A stretch of DNA of 64,000 bases. Source: Amorphochlora amoebiformis. Lineage: Eukaryota > Cercozoa > Chlorarachniophyceae. Below are positions 1 to 40,698 of the stretch, piece after piece. Location: assembly GCA_054601695.1 (NCBI GenBank), contig BAAHQB010000381.1, forward strand, positions 1 to 64,000. Direction: 5' to 3'. Numbering within the stretch: position 1 is the stretch's first letter; every line of letters starts with the position of its first letter. A program made the position numbers and the translations under genes. The notes beneath the pieces were generated by a model that was not told the DNA's origin, did not search any database, and was given only the letters and a program-made list of their open reading frames with translations.

Positions 1-120
1 TGTTTATATACATATGCATATATGTATATGTATGTGTGTGTATACATATATGTGTGTATACATATGTATGTATATGTGCACATGTATACATTTATGTGTG
101 TGTGTATACACAAATATCAG

Positions 121-236
121 GCATGAAATTATGAGTTTTGCAATGGCATCGATTTGGGTAGCCAAACTTTGCTATTTCCAGAATCAAATTCAAGTGTTGA
201 TATGGCAAAGCTTTAAGGAGATCCCATATGTCTTGG

Positions 237-238
<2 letters not shown>
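121..238 (+). CDS. Probable internal exon of an unrecognised gene running in from the left edge
   Basis: An acceptor CAG ends at 120 and a donor GAG|GTATAT follows 238. Between them is one base plus 39 open codons, starting [10 protein letters not shown] and ending K-E-I-P-Y-V-L-E, with Trp, Cys and Phe use that differs from the surrounding TA/TG repeat. The exon ends in phase 0. The rest of the gene lies left of the window or is hidden in the repeats to the right. No family is recognised. Chance is possible for one isolated exon. Confidence 0.4.
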
Positions 239-316
<78 letters not shown>

Positions 317-339
317 ATATATGTGTGTGTATATGTATG

Positions 340-414
<75 letters not shown>

Positions 415-494
415 AATGTAGTTATGTATACATATATATATATATATATATGTGTGTATACACACATATACATATGTGTGTATATATACACACA

Positions 495-574
<80 letters not shown>

Positions 575-623
575 TATATTATATGCAGATGTGTACATAT
601 GTATGTATGTATACATTTACATA

Positions 624-676
<53 letters not shown>

Positions 677-705
677 TATATATATGTATATATGTGTATA
701 TATAA

Positions 706-793
<88 letters not shown>

Positions 794-796
794 GTA

Positions 797-838
<42 letters not shown>

Positions 839-944
839 AATATATATATATATATATATATTATATGTATGTATATATGTGTATATGTAAATATATATAT
901 ATATATATGTATACACATATAAAAACATATGTATTTTATCTGTG

Positions 945-1039
<95 letters not shown>

Positions 1040-1178
1040 TACATATATATATATATATATATAATATATTATGTATGTACATATATATATATATATATAT
1101 GTGTGTGTGTATATGAGTAAATATGTGTGTATATTTATATGTGTATGTATATATATATATGATATATATATATGTACT

Positions 1179-1246
<68 letters not shown>

Positions 1247-1269
1247 GTATATATATATATATATACATA

Positions 1270-1300
<31 letters not shown>

Positions 1301-1301
1301 A

Positions 1302-1376
<75 letters not shown>

Positions 1377-1385
1377 GTATATATA
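239..1385. repeat. (TA)n-rich microsatellite block
   Basis: This is almost continuous TA dinucleotide repeat, interrupted by short TG, CA and AATA variants such as TGTGTGTG and ATAAATA. All long Tyr/Ile reading frames here are translations of (TA)n on both strands and are not genes. No exon was found inside. Confidence 0.95.
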
Positions 1386-1397
1386 GGATATAGGAAT

Positions 1398-1532
1398 ATG
1401 GAAGACACCAATTTCGATAATATAACGGCTGCAATGGTACAGCGCAGCTTGCTTATTCGCAAGACAAACAACGTATTAACTGATAAAAACTCGTCGAGGT
1501 CAATAAGTCTGATCGTGCGGCTACGGAAAAAG
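1398..1532 (+). CDS. Candidate first exon, unrecognised, possibly of the coiled-coil gene downstream
   Basis: An ATG at 1398 opens 45 codons ([10 protein letters not shown] ... R-L-R-K-K) ending at a possible donor AAG|GTTTT after 1532. A competing donor AG|GTCAATAAG lies after 1498. The composition is ordinary protein between repeats. A possible next exon begins at 1879 after CCGTAG, in the same phase, reading [11 protein letters not shown]. The phase linking that to the well-supported exon at 3864 does not fit, so an exon is missing or these belong to different genes. Confidence 0.35.
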
Positions 1533-1581
1533 GTTTTTTTTTTTTTGCAATATTATAGGCGTTATCCATTCATACATATGC

Positions 1582-1638
<57 letters not shown>

Positions 1639-1671
1639 TATACATTTACAATATTATAGGCGTTATCCATT

Positions 1672-1759
<88 letters not shown>

Positions 1760-2043
1760 TATATATATACATATATATGTATATGTGTGTGTGTATATGT
1801 ATATATATTATGTGATATGTATAAATACATATATATGTGTGTATATATATATATATAATCCTTCCTCACTCTCCGTAGATTAAAGCTTTGAGATCTGAAG
1901 CATTGAAGAATTGTGCATATTGACAATGCCCTGACAAAACTAAATTAAGCGTAAAGTTAAGAAAATTATCAACACTATATCTAGGAAAAAAATTGTAAGG
2001 TATTCATATCTTATTATATACACATATAAACATATAATGTATG

Positions 2044-2086
<43 letters not shown>

Positions 2087-2103
2087 TAATACATATATTT
2101 ACG

Positions 2104-2134
<31 letters not shown>

Positions 2135-2203
2135 TGATATATATATTTATATGTGTGCGTTAATATGTGTATATATACATTATTATATGTACACGTGTAC
2201 ATA

Positions 2204-2242
<39 letters not shown>

Positions 2243-3747
2243 CGTATGTACATATAAAAAAAATATATAGGGAAAGAGGATTGAACGAGTGACAGGGTGA
2301 GAGGTGAGATGAAAAGGAACAATGGAAAACGAGATAGTATGGAGATATATAAGGGGAGGGGGGATTGAGGGTGTATAGAGAGAGAGAGAGAGATAATATA
2401 AGAGAATATAAGGGGGGTGTTATAAATATATATATATATACACCAAAGTAACTATGTACACGCATGTACACTCAAATGTGTACCCAAATATGAATTTAGT
2501 ACAAACATGTACATATACATAAATGTAAAATACCTGCTCTTTCCCCTCCCTGTCCCCCCTAATCTCCCCTATCCCATCTGCTTATCTCTCCTCCCCCTCC
2601 TAACCCCTCTCACTCACTCCCATTCTTTCTCACTCTCCCTATCCACTATCTCCCTCTTTACTCTCCCAATATCCCTTCTCCATCTGTTCCCTCTCCTTTT
2701 CTCTCCCTCTTTGTTCTCCAACTATCCCTTCCACATTTCTTCCCTCTCCTTTTTCTCTCTTTCCCTGTCTCTCGCCTCTGTCTCCTATTGTATATATCTT
2801 ATCTCTCCCGATTTCCTCATATATCCCTTTTCAATCACTCTATCCCTCCTCCCCGTAGTTTCCATTATCCCTTTAGCCCCTTTTCATTTCACCCCTTTCA
2901 TCTCTCTCTCATTCTCTCCTATGCATCTACATCATTTTCTACTCTCCATATCCCTTAACCCTATCTTGCCCCTCCTTAACTCATTCACTCCCTATATCCC
3001 GTATTCATTTTCCCTCTTCCCCTTAATCGTTCTACCTTCTCTCTCACTATATCCCTTCCCCTACCCCTCTTATATCTATTTCCTCACTCTGCCTACATCC
3101 CCCCCTCCCCCTCCGTTATCTCGCCTCCATCTCTCCCTTCTCTTTATCTCCCCTGTCCCTATCGCTTCTGTCATATATCCTCTCTTCCTCTTTGCCTCTC
3201 TCCTTTCTCCTCTCTGTCCAGCCGTCTCTCCCATATGTATATCTTTCCTTTCTCTATCCTAACTTTCTATCCCCTGCTTCCCTCTCCTTAGCCTAACTTC
3301 CTCTCCATATTTCCATTTATCCCTTGTGTGACTCTCTCTTCCCCTCTCTCCTCTCCCCTCCCCTCTCTCCTCTCTCCTCCCCCTCTTTCCCTGTATCCCC
3401 ATGCCCATATTCATGTCTAAAATATATATGCAAACATACATATATATATATATATATAGTGAAATGGGATAGAGAGAGAGAACGAACGATTGAGAAAATA
3501 AAGAGGCAGAGGGGATAGAGGGAGAGGAAGTGTAGATATGAGAGAAAGGGAGAGTGATTGTGTGTGTGTGTGTGTAGGTGCATTACATATACGTGCTTAA
3601 ATATAGATGTTACATGTATATACGTATTTGTACATATATATATATATATATGTATTTATACATACATACAAATACAAAAATAAATATACCTGTACACAAC
3701 TGTGTATGTGTATATGTGTCTGTACGTGTGTACAACTATATATATAT

Positions 3748-3794
<47 letters not shown>

Positions 3795-3863
3795 GTGTGT
3801 GTATGTGTGTGAATATTTTTTTATTGGTGTATATGTGTTTTTATATTTTTATATTATCATAAG
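1533..3863. repeat. Non-coding repeats: (TA)n blocks and a long polypyrimidine tract
   Basis: 1560-1860 and 2035-2270 are (TA)n variants. About 2525-3425 is nearly pure C/T on the + strand (TCTCTCCC-type), with short purine tracts on either side (2270-2420, 3460-3550). The long Ser/Leu/Pro frame there is a translation of the C/T tract. Long mirror-like purine/pyrimidine tracts can adopt triplex DNA; that is inference. Apart from the possible exon at 1879, no gene is seen. Confidence 0.85.
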
Positions 3864-4222
3864 GGCGATAGAGGAAAAGAATTATTGTGAGGAAGAATTA
3901 AAGAACTACATGGAGAACATTCTTACAAGAATTGATAAGGTATCAATTACATGGATACGGATGGTGAAATCATAATATTGTCGTAAAGATTTAATACTAA
4001 TATTGTCGTAAAGTTTTAATACATTATTTTTTCCATAATATTTGTATCTAAATACAGATCAAGGCAAAGTTGGAGGACGCTCAAATTAGCAATACTTGGG
4101 CTATTGAAAGACTACAATGGGAGAAAAATAATTTGGAAAAGGTTCGCGATAGAGCAAGGAATACTGCTTTGTCGCTGGGTTTTCCGTTGGATATTTGGCC
4201 CCATCACTGGCCCGATCCGTAA
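3864..4222 (+). CDS. Last two exons of a coiled-coil protein
   Basis: The exons are 3864-3939 and 4058-4222, joined in phase 0 over a 118-bp intron (AAG|GTATCA ... ATACAG|ATC) and ending at TAA 4220-4222. The 80 residues are rich in Glu, Lys, Leu and Arg with heptad spacing (E-E-K-N-Y-C-E-E-E-L-K, then A-I-E-R-L-Q-W-E-K-N-N-L-E-K). This predicts an alpha-helical coiled coil. The tail is unusual and rich in Trp, His and Pro (D-I-W-P-H-H-W-P-D-P). Upstream exons lie further left; those at 1398 and 1879 are candidates. A cytoskeletal protein would fit a coiled coil, but no family motif is visible. Confidence 0.6.
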
Positions 4223-13480
<9,258 letters not shown>

Positions 13481-13880
13481 TTTTCAATTTGGGTTGTGCG
13501 AGCCTTCTTCGCCCGCGCGCCAAGTTGCCTGCCAACGTCACTAATTTCGCACGGTAATGTATTCTTCGGCTCTGTGGGACAATCGAAGGACATCAACAGT
13601 CAATATTACAATGTTATTGATAACAGGTAATGAGGCGATGAAGGGTGGCTTTTTGCGGAAGATATGCCACGCAGGCCTGGGTATGCAGGGTATCATATAT
13701 CTCTCAAGCCACTTTATAGATATATGCATACTCTAATAGCCTAAATAGTTGATATATCAAACCCAATTTGACATAAATTTATTATAGTATAGGTATATAT
13801 ATTTAAGTTATTCTATACCCTTATATATATAGGTATTTAATCAAATATTCATGCCCCCTGGAGAGACGATTGTTCACGAG
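13481..13880. promoter_or_regulatory. Divergent promoter region between the RGG gene and the secreted-protein gene
   Basis: The two start codons (13480 minus, 13881 plus) are about 400 bp apart and face away from each other. The interval is free of long (TA)n and includes a G/C-rich part near 13510-13530 next to the minus gene. No TATA box can be assigned with confidence. A 62-codon minus frame at 13729-13541 is open but has no partner exons. Confidence 0.45.
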
Positions 13881-15308
13881 ATGAAGGCTGCATTGGTTTC
13901 ATATCTTCTTGTCGCTCACGCTGCTCGCGTGACGGAGCATGTCCATTTGGACAATGCAGCAGGCTCTCCAACTTCGGCACCTACGGCAAATTACGCTCTG
14001 CAAACCTTCGCAGAGACGAACCAGACAGCTTTTCTACGGGATTTCAACCCGTGAGACATTCCTGTTCTGTGATTATTTAACCGAAGAATTTCAAGAGATA
14101 TTTGAATAAAGGAGAATGCACCGTCGATAAGATAAAATACATGTCTAGGATCACCTCTATTCCGTACGTATTAGATGGTGACTATGTTTCTTTTTGGTTT
14201 CTGGTCATATGAATAACTGATTCTCGTCAGGATTGTGGAGGAGTTTAAGAATGGTACGCGAATGCTCACCCTGGGAACTTCAGTAATCAAGGAGTCGGCC
14301 GGATTGGTACATGCGAAAGTGTTGTTTGGAAACAATTTCAATAATGAATAATCTAATTTCGAACCAGGTGACATTCGCGAGAACTTACACTAGTAGTAAT
14401 AGCATCTGCGGATCCGCCACTTTTTTGGCATTCGACCCCTATCAAGCCACTCTGGCACCTTCTGTTGGAGGTCTAACTAGGTTGGATTTCGGCTCCAGTA
14501 TATCCCCAACCTTCACATGCACCGATGCCTCGATTGTCAACCAAATTGCTGCGGCTCTTTCTTCCGATCTGCCAAATCCTACGGTGTGCATTTTTTTTTT
14601 CTGCTGTTTTTTCTCGGCCCTGTTTCTGTTTCATCCAACTTTTATAAAATCCTATTTTTTTGTTGTTTTTGGTAAGCTGGTGAGCTCGGGCCAGGTCCCA
14701 AGTGCAACTTTAATTAGTCGTGAAAACTTGCGATTCTCTTGCGATGGTAATGCAGTTTGTGTGCATGTACGCGTACATATAGTTAACACACTGTTTATGC
14801 ATATGTATGAGTAAATGACACATCTTAAATAAATTTGATGTTTTTAATCAGGTTTAACTTGGCTTGTCGGGTCAACGTGTAGCGCTTGTTTTTTTGGGGG
14901 TCCTCAATCTCAAGCTGCCAAGAGCTTAGTTGTTACCTCGAGCGTAATTATGGATGACTGTAGGTGCACTTACCCGGCTGGAACGTTAGTTCTTCGCCCC
15001 CAAATTGGTAACCTAAACTTTGGAGGTTTCGGACAAACGTGCAGCCGACAACCAACAAATTTCCAAATCAGCTTCACTTGCCAGGTGAATGTACTAAATG
15101 TGTTTTTTTATGTTCGATCCTTACAACTTTCCTTTGATAAATCTTAGTTGGACTCTTGCAGGGTCGCGGATGACCCCCACGTTCGAACCTTCTCGTAATT
15201 TATAATTTCCAATCCTTCGTAGCTTGTGTGTTGGGGTGGAGCTTTGGTTAACTTTCATTCGTTCGATGCTTTTCATCACAATGGATATGTATATACTGTT
15301 ATACGTAT

Positions 15309-15345
<37 letters not shown>

Positions 15346-16204
15346 ATATATCAGGCAGAGGAAATTTGCGTACTCTGGTACTGGGGAACACATCCTTGCC
15401 CAATGGTACGAGAAGAGCATTTTGCAGAGCTTTCTTTGAAATATATGTAGACATGCAAGGACACGAGTCAAATTGTAGGAAGGAGTCGGGACACGAGAAC
15501 AAGATATCGAGTTGCTTTTTCGATATGGACGTCCGAAATGGGAAAAGTTTTCAGAAGTCCGTTTCATACACGTGCAAGAACACTCATCTGATTGTTCAGA
15601 GATCGGTCAGTGAGAAGCTTGAGGCACAAAAGGTAATTACCCAAGGGGACTATTGCATTTATGTACATCATCATTGCATGAAGATCACGTGTTGCGGAAA
15701 AATGACGAGTTATTTTTAAAAAAGTAAATATTTGTTCAAAGTGTTTTCTCGATTGTAGTTTTTTTAATATATCATCTGTAAATGTTAATGTGCGCGGTAT
15801 GTATTTGTCAGCTTCGTGTTCACTTTTTCCAAAATGAAACGCTTCTGCCGGAAAACGACCATGGTTAGTATACACGTATTTTGTGTGCTAATGCGTTTGC
15901 CGTTAACATTTTCTAATAACCTAAAAATAAAACAGGTGATTTCCTCCAGTGTAGCATCCTTAATAATTACATGTCTTGTACGTGCTCCGCCGAGAGGAAC
16001 GTGCGCCTTGTTGTCACCGGCAAACGTTTTAAGGTCCACAAACTAGTTCCAGCCATTGTAATGTACGAGATTATCACACGGCTGCTATTTTCTCAGGGCA
16101 AAACCTACATCAACTCGGAATTACGAATGCTTAGGATGAAGGAAGAGGTGCGGTCCTAAACTGTATGTATGTATATGTATTCAAAATGTGCATGTATAAA
16201 TGTG

Positions 16205-16261
<57 letters not shown>

Positions 16262-16293
16262 AATGTATGTATAACCTTTCAGATATGTTTGTG

Positions 16294-16335
<42 letters not shown>

Positions 16336-16717
16336 GTATATATAACCTTTCAGGCATGTTTGTGTAAAATTTATACTTACATGTACAAAGAACTATCTAT
16401 GTACTCTAGGAAAACCTTGGTGGATTCTGCCAGGGCCGAACTCACACAACATCCTTCCTGGCCGGCCCTAACAATCACGCTAACTGCAAAAGCGTCAGTT
16501 ACCCCACGAGCGGCGGAGATGGACCTCACGACCCTGTTTTTGCGGACGGATGCGGTCCGGCTTCTTGGAAGGTCGCCAAGGGCACAATAAATCTATTCGG
16601 TCAGTCAGTCCTTTTGAAAACAGTGTTGACATTCCTTTTCAACTAGAAATATGCATATTCTGACCTTAAACACACATGGCAGCGGAACGTCACAATGCTA
16701 TCGAGGAATGTGTGTAA
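13881..16717 (+). CDS. Secreted Cys-containing protein, about 540 aa, 13 exons, family not recognised
   Basis: Exons: 13881(or 13851)-14050, 14087-14163, 14231-14306, 14368-14583, 14695-14746, 14852-15084, 15223-15304, 15355-15632, 15812-15863, 15936-16057, 16097-16147, 16410-16599, 16683-16717 (stop TAA). From exon 2 on, every junction is in phase. The exon 1-2 junction (36-bp gap) does not fit, so exon 1 or its donor is uncertain. The N-terminus M-K-A-A-L-V-S-Y-L-L-V-A-H-A-A looks like a signal peptide. The body has scattered Cys, e.g. M-D-D-C-R-C-T-Y-P-A-G and N-Y-M-S-C-T-C-S-A-E, and a Gly-rich exon 12 (S-Y-P-T-S-G-G-D-G-P-H-D-P-V-F-A-D-G-C-G). An extracellular or surface role is inferred. 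Introns are short (about 60-260 bp), unlike the neighbours. The 3' end is partly duplicated at 19094-19664. Confidence 0.72.
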
Positions 16718-17385
16718 CCAGTTTGTAGCTTCGCACGCGACGTGTCACACTGTTCACAGTTGTGGAAAATTAGTCTCTAGGAAACCGCAACAATCATCGT
16801 CGTAATGGACAAGAAACAAAAATTAGGATCTAGATAATTATTGCAGATTACACACGCGCATTGAAATTATATTTAATTAATATATGGGCCATAAGTATGC
16901 GCATTTTCTTGATCTCACACGTGGATCAGAAGCCTTACACGTACTTTTGAATTGAACTTGTAATGTAACGGTACCTAGATTTGTGATGTAAACTAAGTAA
17001 CATTGATCTAGATTCTACTAGATCTAGTCATTGCCAGACTCATTGAATGTAGGCTACACTCACTGGCAGTACAGCAGTGCGTGTAACTCGTGACTAGTGC
17101 CTAGCTCGTATTCGGGGAAAAGGAAATTCCAGTGTCTAGATATGCTGCTTGTGGTTCATGACGGTATTCCAACTGATCTAGTGATTCTAGTGATTAAGTT
17201 TTTTCTACATGTACAGTTCTAGAACAACATCGAGACATGTAGTGATATATATATATAAATATATATACATATATATATATATATAAATCTAGTATATATA
17301 TCTGGATATATATATATATATATATACATGTAACTTGATTTGTATATATATATATATATATACATATATTATGATACATATATTA

Positions 17386-17422
<37 letters not shown>

Positions 17423-17548
17423 TTGACGCCTGTAATCGAGCTCTGTCGTGTGCATGTATACATGTATCATCACATGTACATAACGCATATATAAATATGA
17501 TATTATATATACATATATAGTTTCATATAAATTTTAACAATATGTGTG
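16718..17548. other. Intergenic: CTAG-rich DNA and (TA)n
   Basis: 16960-17210 is enriched in CTAG/TCTAG/ACTAG words like the island at 4380. 17230-17420 is (TA)n with ATCTAGTA interruptions. No exon with matching splice sites was seen. Confidence 0.6.
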
Positions 17549-17826
17549 TAACCCTAACCTTGGCCCTAACCTTAACCCTAACCCTAAACCCTATTCATAA
17601 CCCTAACAGTTGACAATAGTAGTACCTGTTTGCAGTATTCGGTACATGCATCTCCAAAAGCTTCATGCAAAATACCCTGTAGGGTTAGGTTTAGGGTTAG
17701 GTTAGGGTTAGGGTTAGACTCAGGCTTAGGGTTAGGGGTGGGTTTGGGTTAGGGTTAGGGTTAGGGTTGGGTTAGGTTAGGGTTAGGGTTAGGGTTAGGG
17801 TTAGGAATAGGGTTAGGGTTAGGGAT
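17549..17826. repeat. Two opposed telomere-type arrays (CCCTAA then TTAGGG)
   Basis: 17549-17606 reads CCCTAA-type on the + strand with variants (CTTGGC, CTTAAC). After about 75 bp of unique DNA, 17680-17826 reads TTAGGG-type with variants. The order CCCTAA...TTAGGG is opposite to that of a head-to-head chromosome fusion. Together they can form an imperfect inverted repeat. Confidence 0.85.
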
Positions 17827-18029
17827 ACTGTCAGATTACGCTGCGGTGTTTTACGATGTGTATAAAATGATGTATGTGTATGTGCAAATAAATATATAAG
17901 ATTTAGGTATGTGTATCGCCTATATTTATATTAAATTGTATGTATTATCTATATTTATTATACACTTATATATGAAAATAATATTAATAATAATAATATA
18001 TATATATATATATATTTATATATATTTAA

Positions 18030-18060
<31 letters not shown>

Positions 18061-18313
18061 TATGCATACATATATATATATATATAATGATGTAAATAAA
18101 ATGATGTATGTGTATGTGCAAATAAATATATAAGATTTAGGTATGTGTATCACCTATATTTATATTAAATTATATGTATTATCTATATTTATTATACACT
18201 TATATATGATAATAATAATAATAATATAAATAAGTATATATATATATATATATATACATGTACATATTTTATATATATAATATATATATTATATATATAT
18301 ACATATATATATT

Positions 18314-18363
<50 letters not shown>

Positions 18364-18368
18364 CGCAA

Positions 18369-18478
18369 CGCCAGGAATCGTGTAGAATAGCCCGAGATCA
18401 CAGAGACCTACTGGAGATCCCTGGAGACCGTGTTTTAGTGAATCCCCGGAAATGCCGGATAGTACCGGTTAATGTCAG
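18369..18478 (+). CDS. Isolated candidate exon
   Basis: An acceptor GCCAG precedes 18369 and a perfect donor A|GTAAGT follows 18478. The 36 open codons between ([16 protein letters not shown] ...) look protein-like, and the frame is also open past the donor. A possible next exon is at 18648 (after CATCAG). No family is recognised and no full gene can be built. It may be a relic like the copied exons at 19094. Confidence 0.3.
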
Positions 18479-18560
18479 TAAGTACCGACATGTGTACGCC
18501 GCAACTCTTGTGCTGTGCAAGTGGGTACCCCCGCGAATAAGTATGTATAGAATATATATG

Positions 18561-18595
<35 letters not shown>

Positions 18596-18692
18596 GCATA
18601 TATATATATATATGTTATCTCTTTTCATGGTGCTATGAAGTACATCAGGGTGGCTTGCACTATTCTGCTGGCCCCAAGGCAATGATACGTTG

Positions 18693-18723
<31 letters not shown>

Positions 18724-18756
18724 GCATATGTGTGTATATATGTGTATATATACATA

Positions 18757-18805
<49 letters not shown>

Positions 18806-19022
18806 TAATTGTTACAGCATGTAGAGCTAGCGCGGAACCTATAGCTAGTCAACTACGCCGCGGCCGGCTAGACTACCGTCAGTTCCTCGGAGTATACCAG
18901 TAGTAGCACAATACTCGGAACCCAGAATATTCTCGGAACCCATACGGTTCCGGAGGAAGAAAGAAGTACCCGGCTTCCGCAAGAAGATATCTATAAACAT
19001 TCGTCATAATCCAAACGGACTT

Positions 19023-19063
19023 GAATCGAACTCTGAATTACCATTTACTATACCACTGCGCTA
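19023..19063 (-). other. tRNA-like fragment with Pol III box A and box B (SINE or tRNA relic)
   Basis: On the minus strand 19063-19053 reads TAGCGCAGTGG, matching the box A consensus TRGYNNARNGG. 19031-19023 reads GTTCGATTC, matching the box B consensus GWTCRANNC. They are about 20 bp apart and followed by unrelated sequence. The T stem does not pair well and there is no proper anticodon arm. A degenerate tRNA or the head of a tRNA-derived SINE is more likely than a working tRNA gene. Confidence 0.4.
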
Positions 19064-19093
19064 ACAATATATATATATATATATATATACATA

Positions 19094-19664
19094 TTACCCC
19101 ACAAGCGGCGGAGATGGACCTCACGACCCTGTTTTCGCTGACGGATTCGGTAAGGCTTCTTGGAAGGTCGCCAAGGGAACAATCAATCTATTCGGTCAGT
19201 CAGTCAATTCTTTTCTCAACATGTTTCCTTTTTACTAAAACATGTACATTCTAACCTAGCACATGACCGCCAACAAACATGAATCAAGTACGCTTTGACA
19301 GATTAATTGCCAATAATTCCAAGTTGGCTATCCCGGAGACCCTACAACGGCTTCATACCTCCTGAGTCTCTGGTTCGCCCACGCCAAGAGGCACTATGAC
19401 AGTGTGTGATTTGTCGTCCAGGTGGTCTTTTCCGTGAGAATGCGAGCTTTCGACAGTACTTCCAATCCCATCTGATCGCGGGATATGTGTGAAATGCGAT
19501 GTATGTACATGTACATGTAATAGCATCTGTTTGCGGGATATGTGTGAAATGTGATGTGTGTGCATGTAATAGCATATGTTAACGGCAACCCTAAGTCAAA
19601 AAAAGGCTTATATTTCTACACACTGGCAGCGGAACGTCACAATGCTATCGAGGAGTGTGCGTAA
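19094..19664 (+). pseudogene. Partial copy of the last two exons of the secreted-protein gene
   Basis: 19094-19194 matches the last ~100 bp of exon 12 (16499-16599), including the donor TTCG|GTCAGTCAG, with few changes; one changes the Cys of D-G-C-G to Phe. 19630-19664 matches the final exon including its acceptor CAG and stop (E-E-C-A-stop instead of E-E-C-V-stop). The first 55% of exon 12 is missing: the copy begins exactly where a (TA)n tract ends. No start or upstream exons are seen, so it is a 3' fragment, about 2.6-2.9 kb downstream of its source. It could still be transcribed. Confidence 0.8.
19470..19577. repeat. Short tandem duplication in the copied gene's intron
   Basis: A unit of about 50 bp containing GCGGGATATGTGTGAAATG and CATGTAATAGCATCTG occurs twice in a row (near 19475 and 19530). 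It lies between the two copied exons. Confidence 0.6.
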
Positions 19665-20257
19665 TCCGACTGAGTGTGTATCTTTTTCACGTGAAGAGTC
19701 AGGGATGGAATTATATTAGTATGAACAAGTTAGTCTAGAAAGTAGCTAGTGAAATAAAGAAGTTCTCTAGGTTCTAGAAGTTGAGAATCGGAATGAACAA
19801 TTCCACCGTCGTTTTCATATTGTCATAAATCAAATCGTTATGAAATATCGGAATGAACAATTCCACCATCGTTTTTAAAATTAAAAAAAAAAAAACCTTA
19901 TTGATTTATTTAAGTATTCTAACCTAACTTGTAGCAAGCTACAGTGCGGTGGTATCCTAGGTATCTAAGTATATATTAATTCGTACTGTGCACCAGTTAC
20001 TGTTTTACATTCTCGGTTCTGAAAAATCTTTATTTACTAAAGTTACCATTAGTAACAAAGACTGTTTGTCTGTCAGTACACATTCTAGATACTTACGCTA
20101 CGCTAGAAGTTCTAGAAGTTATCTAGCTATCACACTAACGGTGGCTTAATATTAAGCGAAGCCATCTAGCTGCTTAGACATTTAATTTGTACATATCAGT
20201 GGCAACTATATCTACTAATTCTGCCGTGCACTAAATTTAATTCACACTAAATTTCGG
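19665..20257. other. CTAG-rich intergenic DNA between converging genes
   Basis: 19720-20170 carries many TCTAG/CTAGAA words and a duplicated segment GGAATGAACAATTCCACC (near 19792 and 19852). No exon with consistent splice sites was seen. The OTU1 gene ends at 20258 from the other side. Confidence 0.6.
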
Positions 20258-31577
<11,320 letters not shown>

Positions 31578-31605
31578 TGAAATTTCGCGAAGAAATTACG
31601 CGGGA
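31578..31605. promoter_or_regulatory. 28-bp gap between divergent start codons
   Basis: The OTU1 ATG (31577 minus) and the candidate ATG of the next gene (31606 plus) are separated by 28 bp. If both are real, their 5' untranslated regions or promoters must overlap the other gene's first exon. No motif is recognised. Confidence 0.35.
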
Positions 31606-32195
31606 ATGACGGAGGGGGGAGAGGTTGGTAGGCCACCGTTGTCACCCAGCCTTGTCACAGATCCACCGAATACTTGGTTAAATTTATCGGCTTAAGATTC
31701 CATTTTTTCGTCAGGACACCCCAGGGACTTTTAACTCAGATGTAAGTTTTAAAGGGTTTGGCTTAGTTTGGGCATTTTTAAAACTCGTCGCATGGCTTCC
31801 GACTAGCCAAGCCCTGCGAGCAGACTGCATGCGTGTCCCGCAGTACTGAGAGATATTAGGGATCCTACAACCAATGTCCTCAGCGTAATATTATGATTAG
31901 AGCTTAGAGGCGAAATATTGTATTCTGGAGAAAAGTATGCGGTCTACAATTCGTGAATTTAAGACCCGAGGAGATGCGACACGACCCCTTGGCCCAATAC
32001 AGCCATTAGGACACCAGAAGAATCATACTTAAAAATTTACATCATATGAGTCCTGAGGAACACAGAGGTCGTTTTGCATGTCATAAGGAAATTTTCGGAA
32101 ATGCACACTAGGGCCGGCAAGTTAATAGTGTTGCAAGGTGTCAAATTTTAGCAGTTTTGGACATGCCGTGGAGCGAAATAATACTTTTCTCTTAA
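31606..32195 (+). CDS. Possible small protein, 71 aa, 6 exons, unrecognised
   Basis: Candidate exons are 31606-31627, 31661-31676, 31715-31741, 31908-31952, 32018-32079 and 32152-32195 (216 bp, phases consistent, stop TAA). Residues include D-P-P-N-T-W-T-P-Q-G, I-L-Y-S-G-E-K-Y-A-V-Y-N, I-I-L-K-N-L-H-H-M-S-P-E-E-H-R and a tail V-L-D-M-P-W-S-E-I-I-L-F-S. The first two introns would be only 33 and 38 bp, shorter than most others here, which lowers confidence. Exons 3-5 look the most protein-like. The R-I-I-L-K-N-L start resembles an RNA-recognition motif's first strand, but this is weak. Confidence 0.35.

Positions 32196-40698
<8,503 letters not shown>

Noticed and set aside
14-1471. Many long Tyr/Ile/Val/Cys frames on both strands
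   Set aside because: They are translations of (TA)n, (TG)n and (CA)n repeats, open in several frames at once.
2507-3262. 251-codon Ser/Leu/Pro frame
   Set aside because: It translates a C/T-only tract; the reverse strand is equally open and no splice partners exist.
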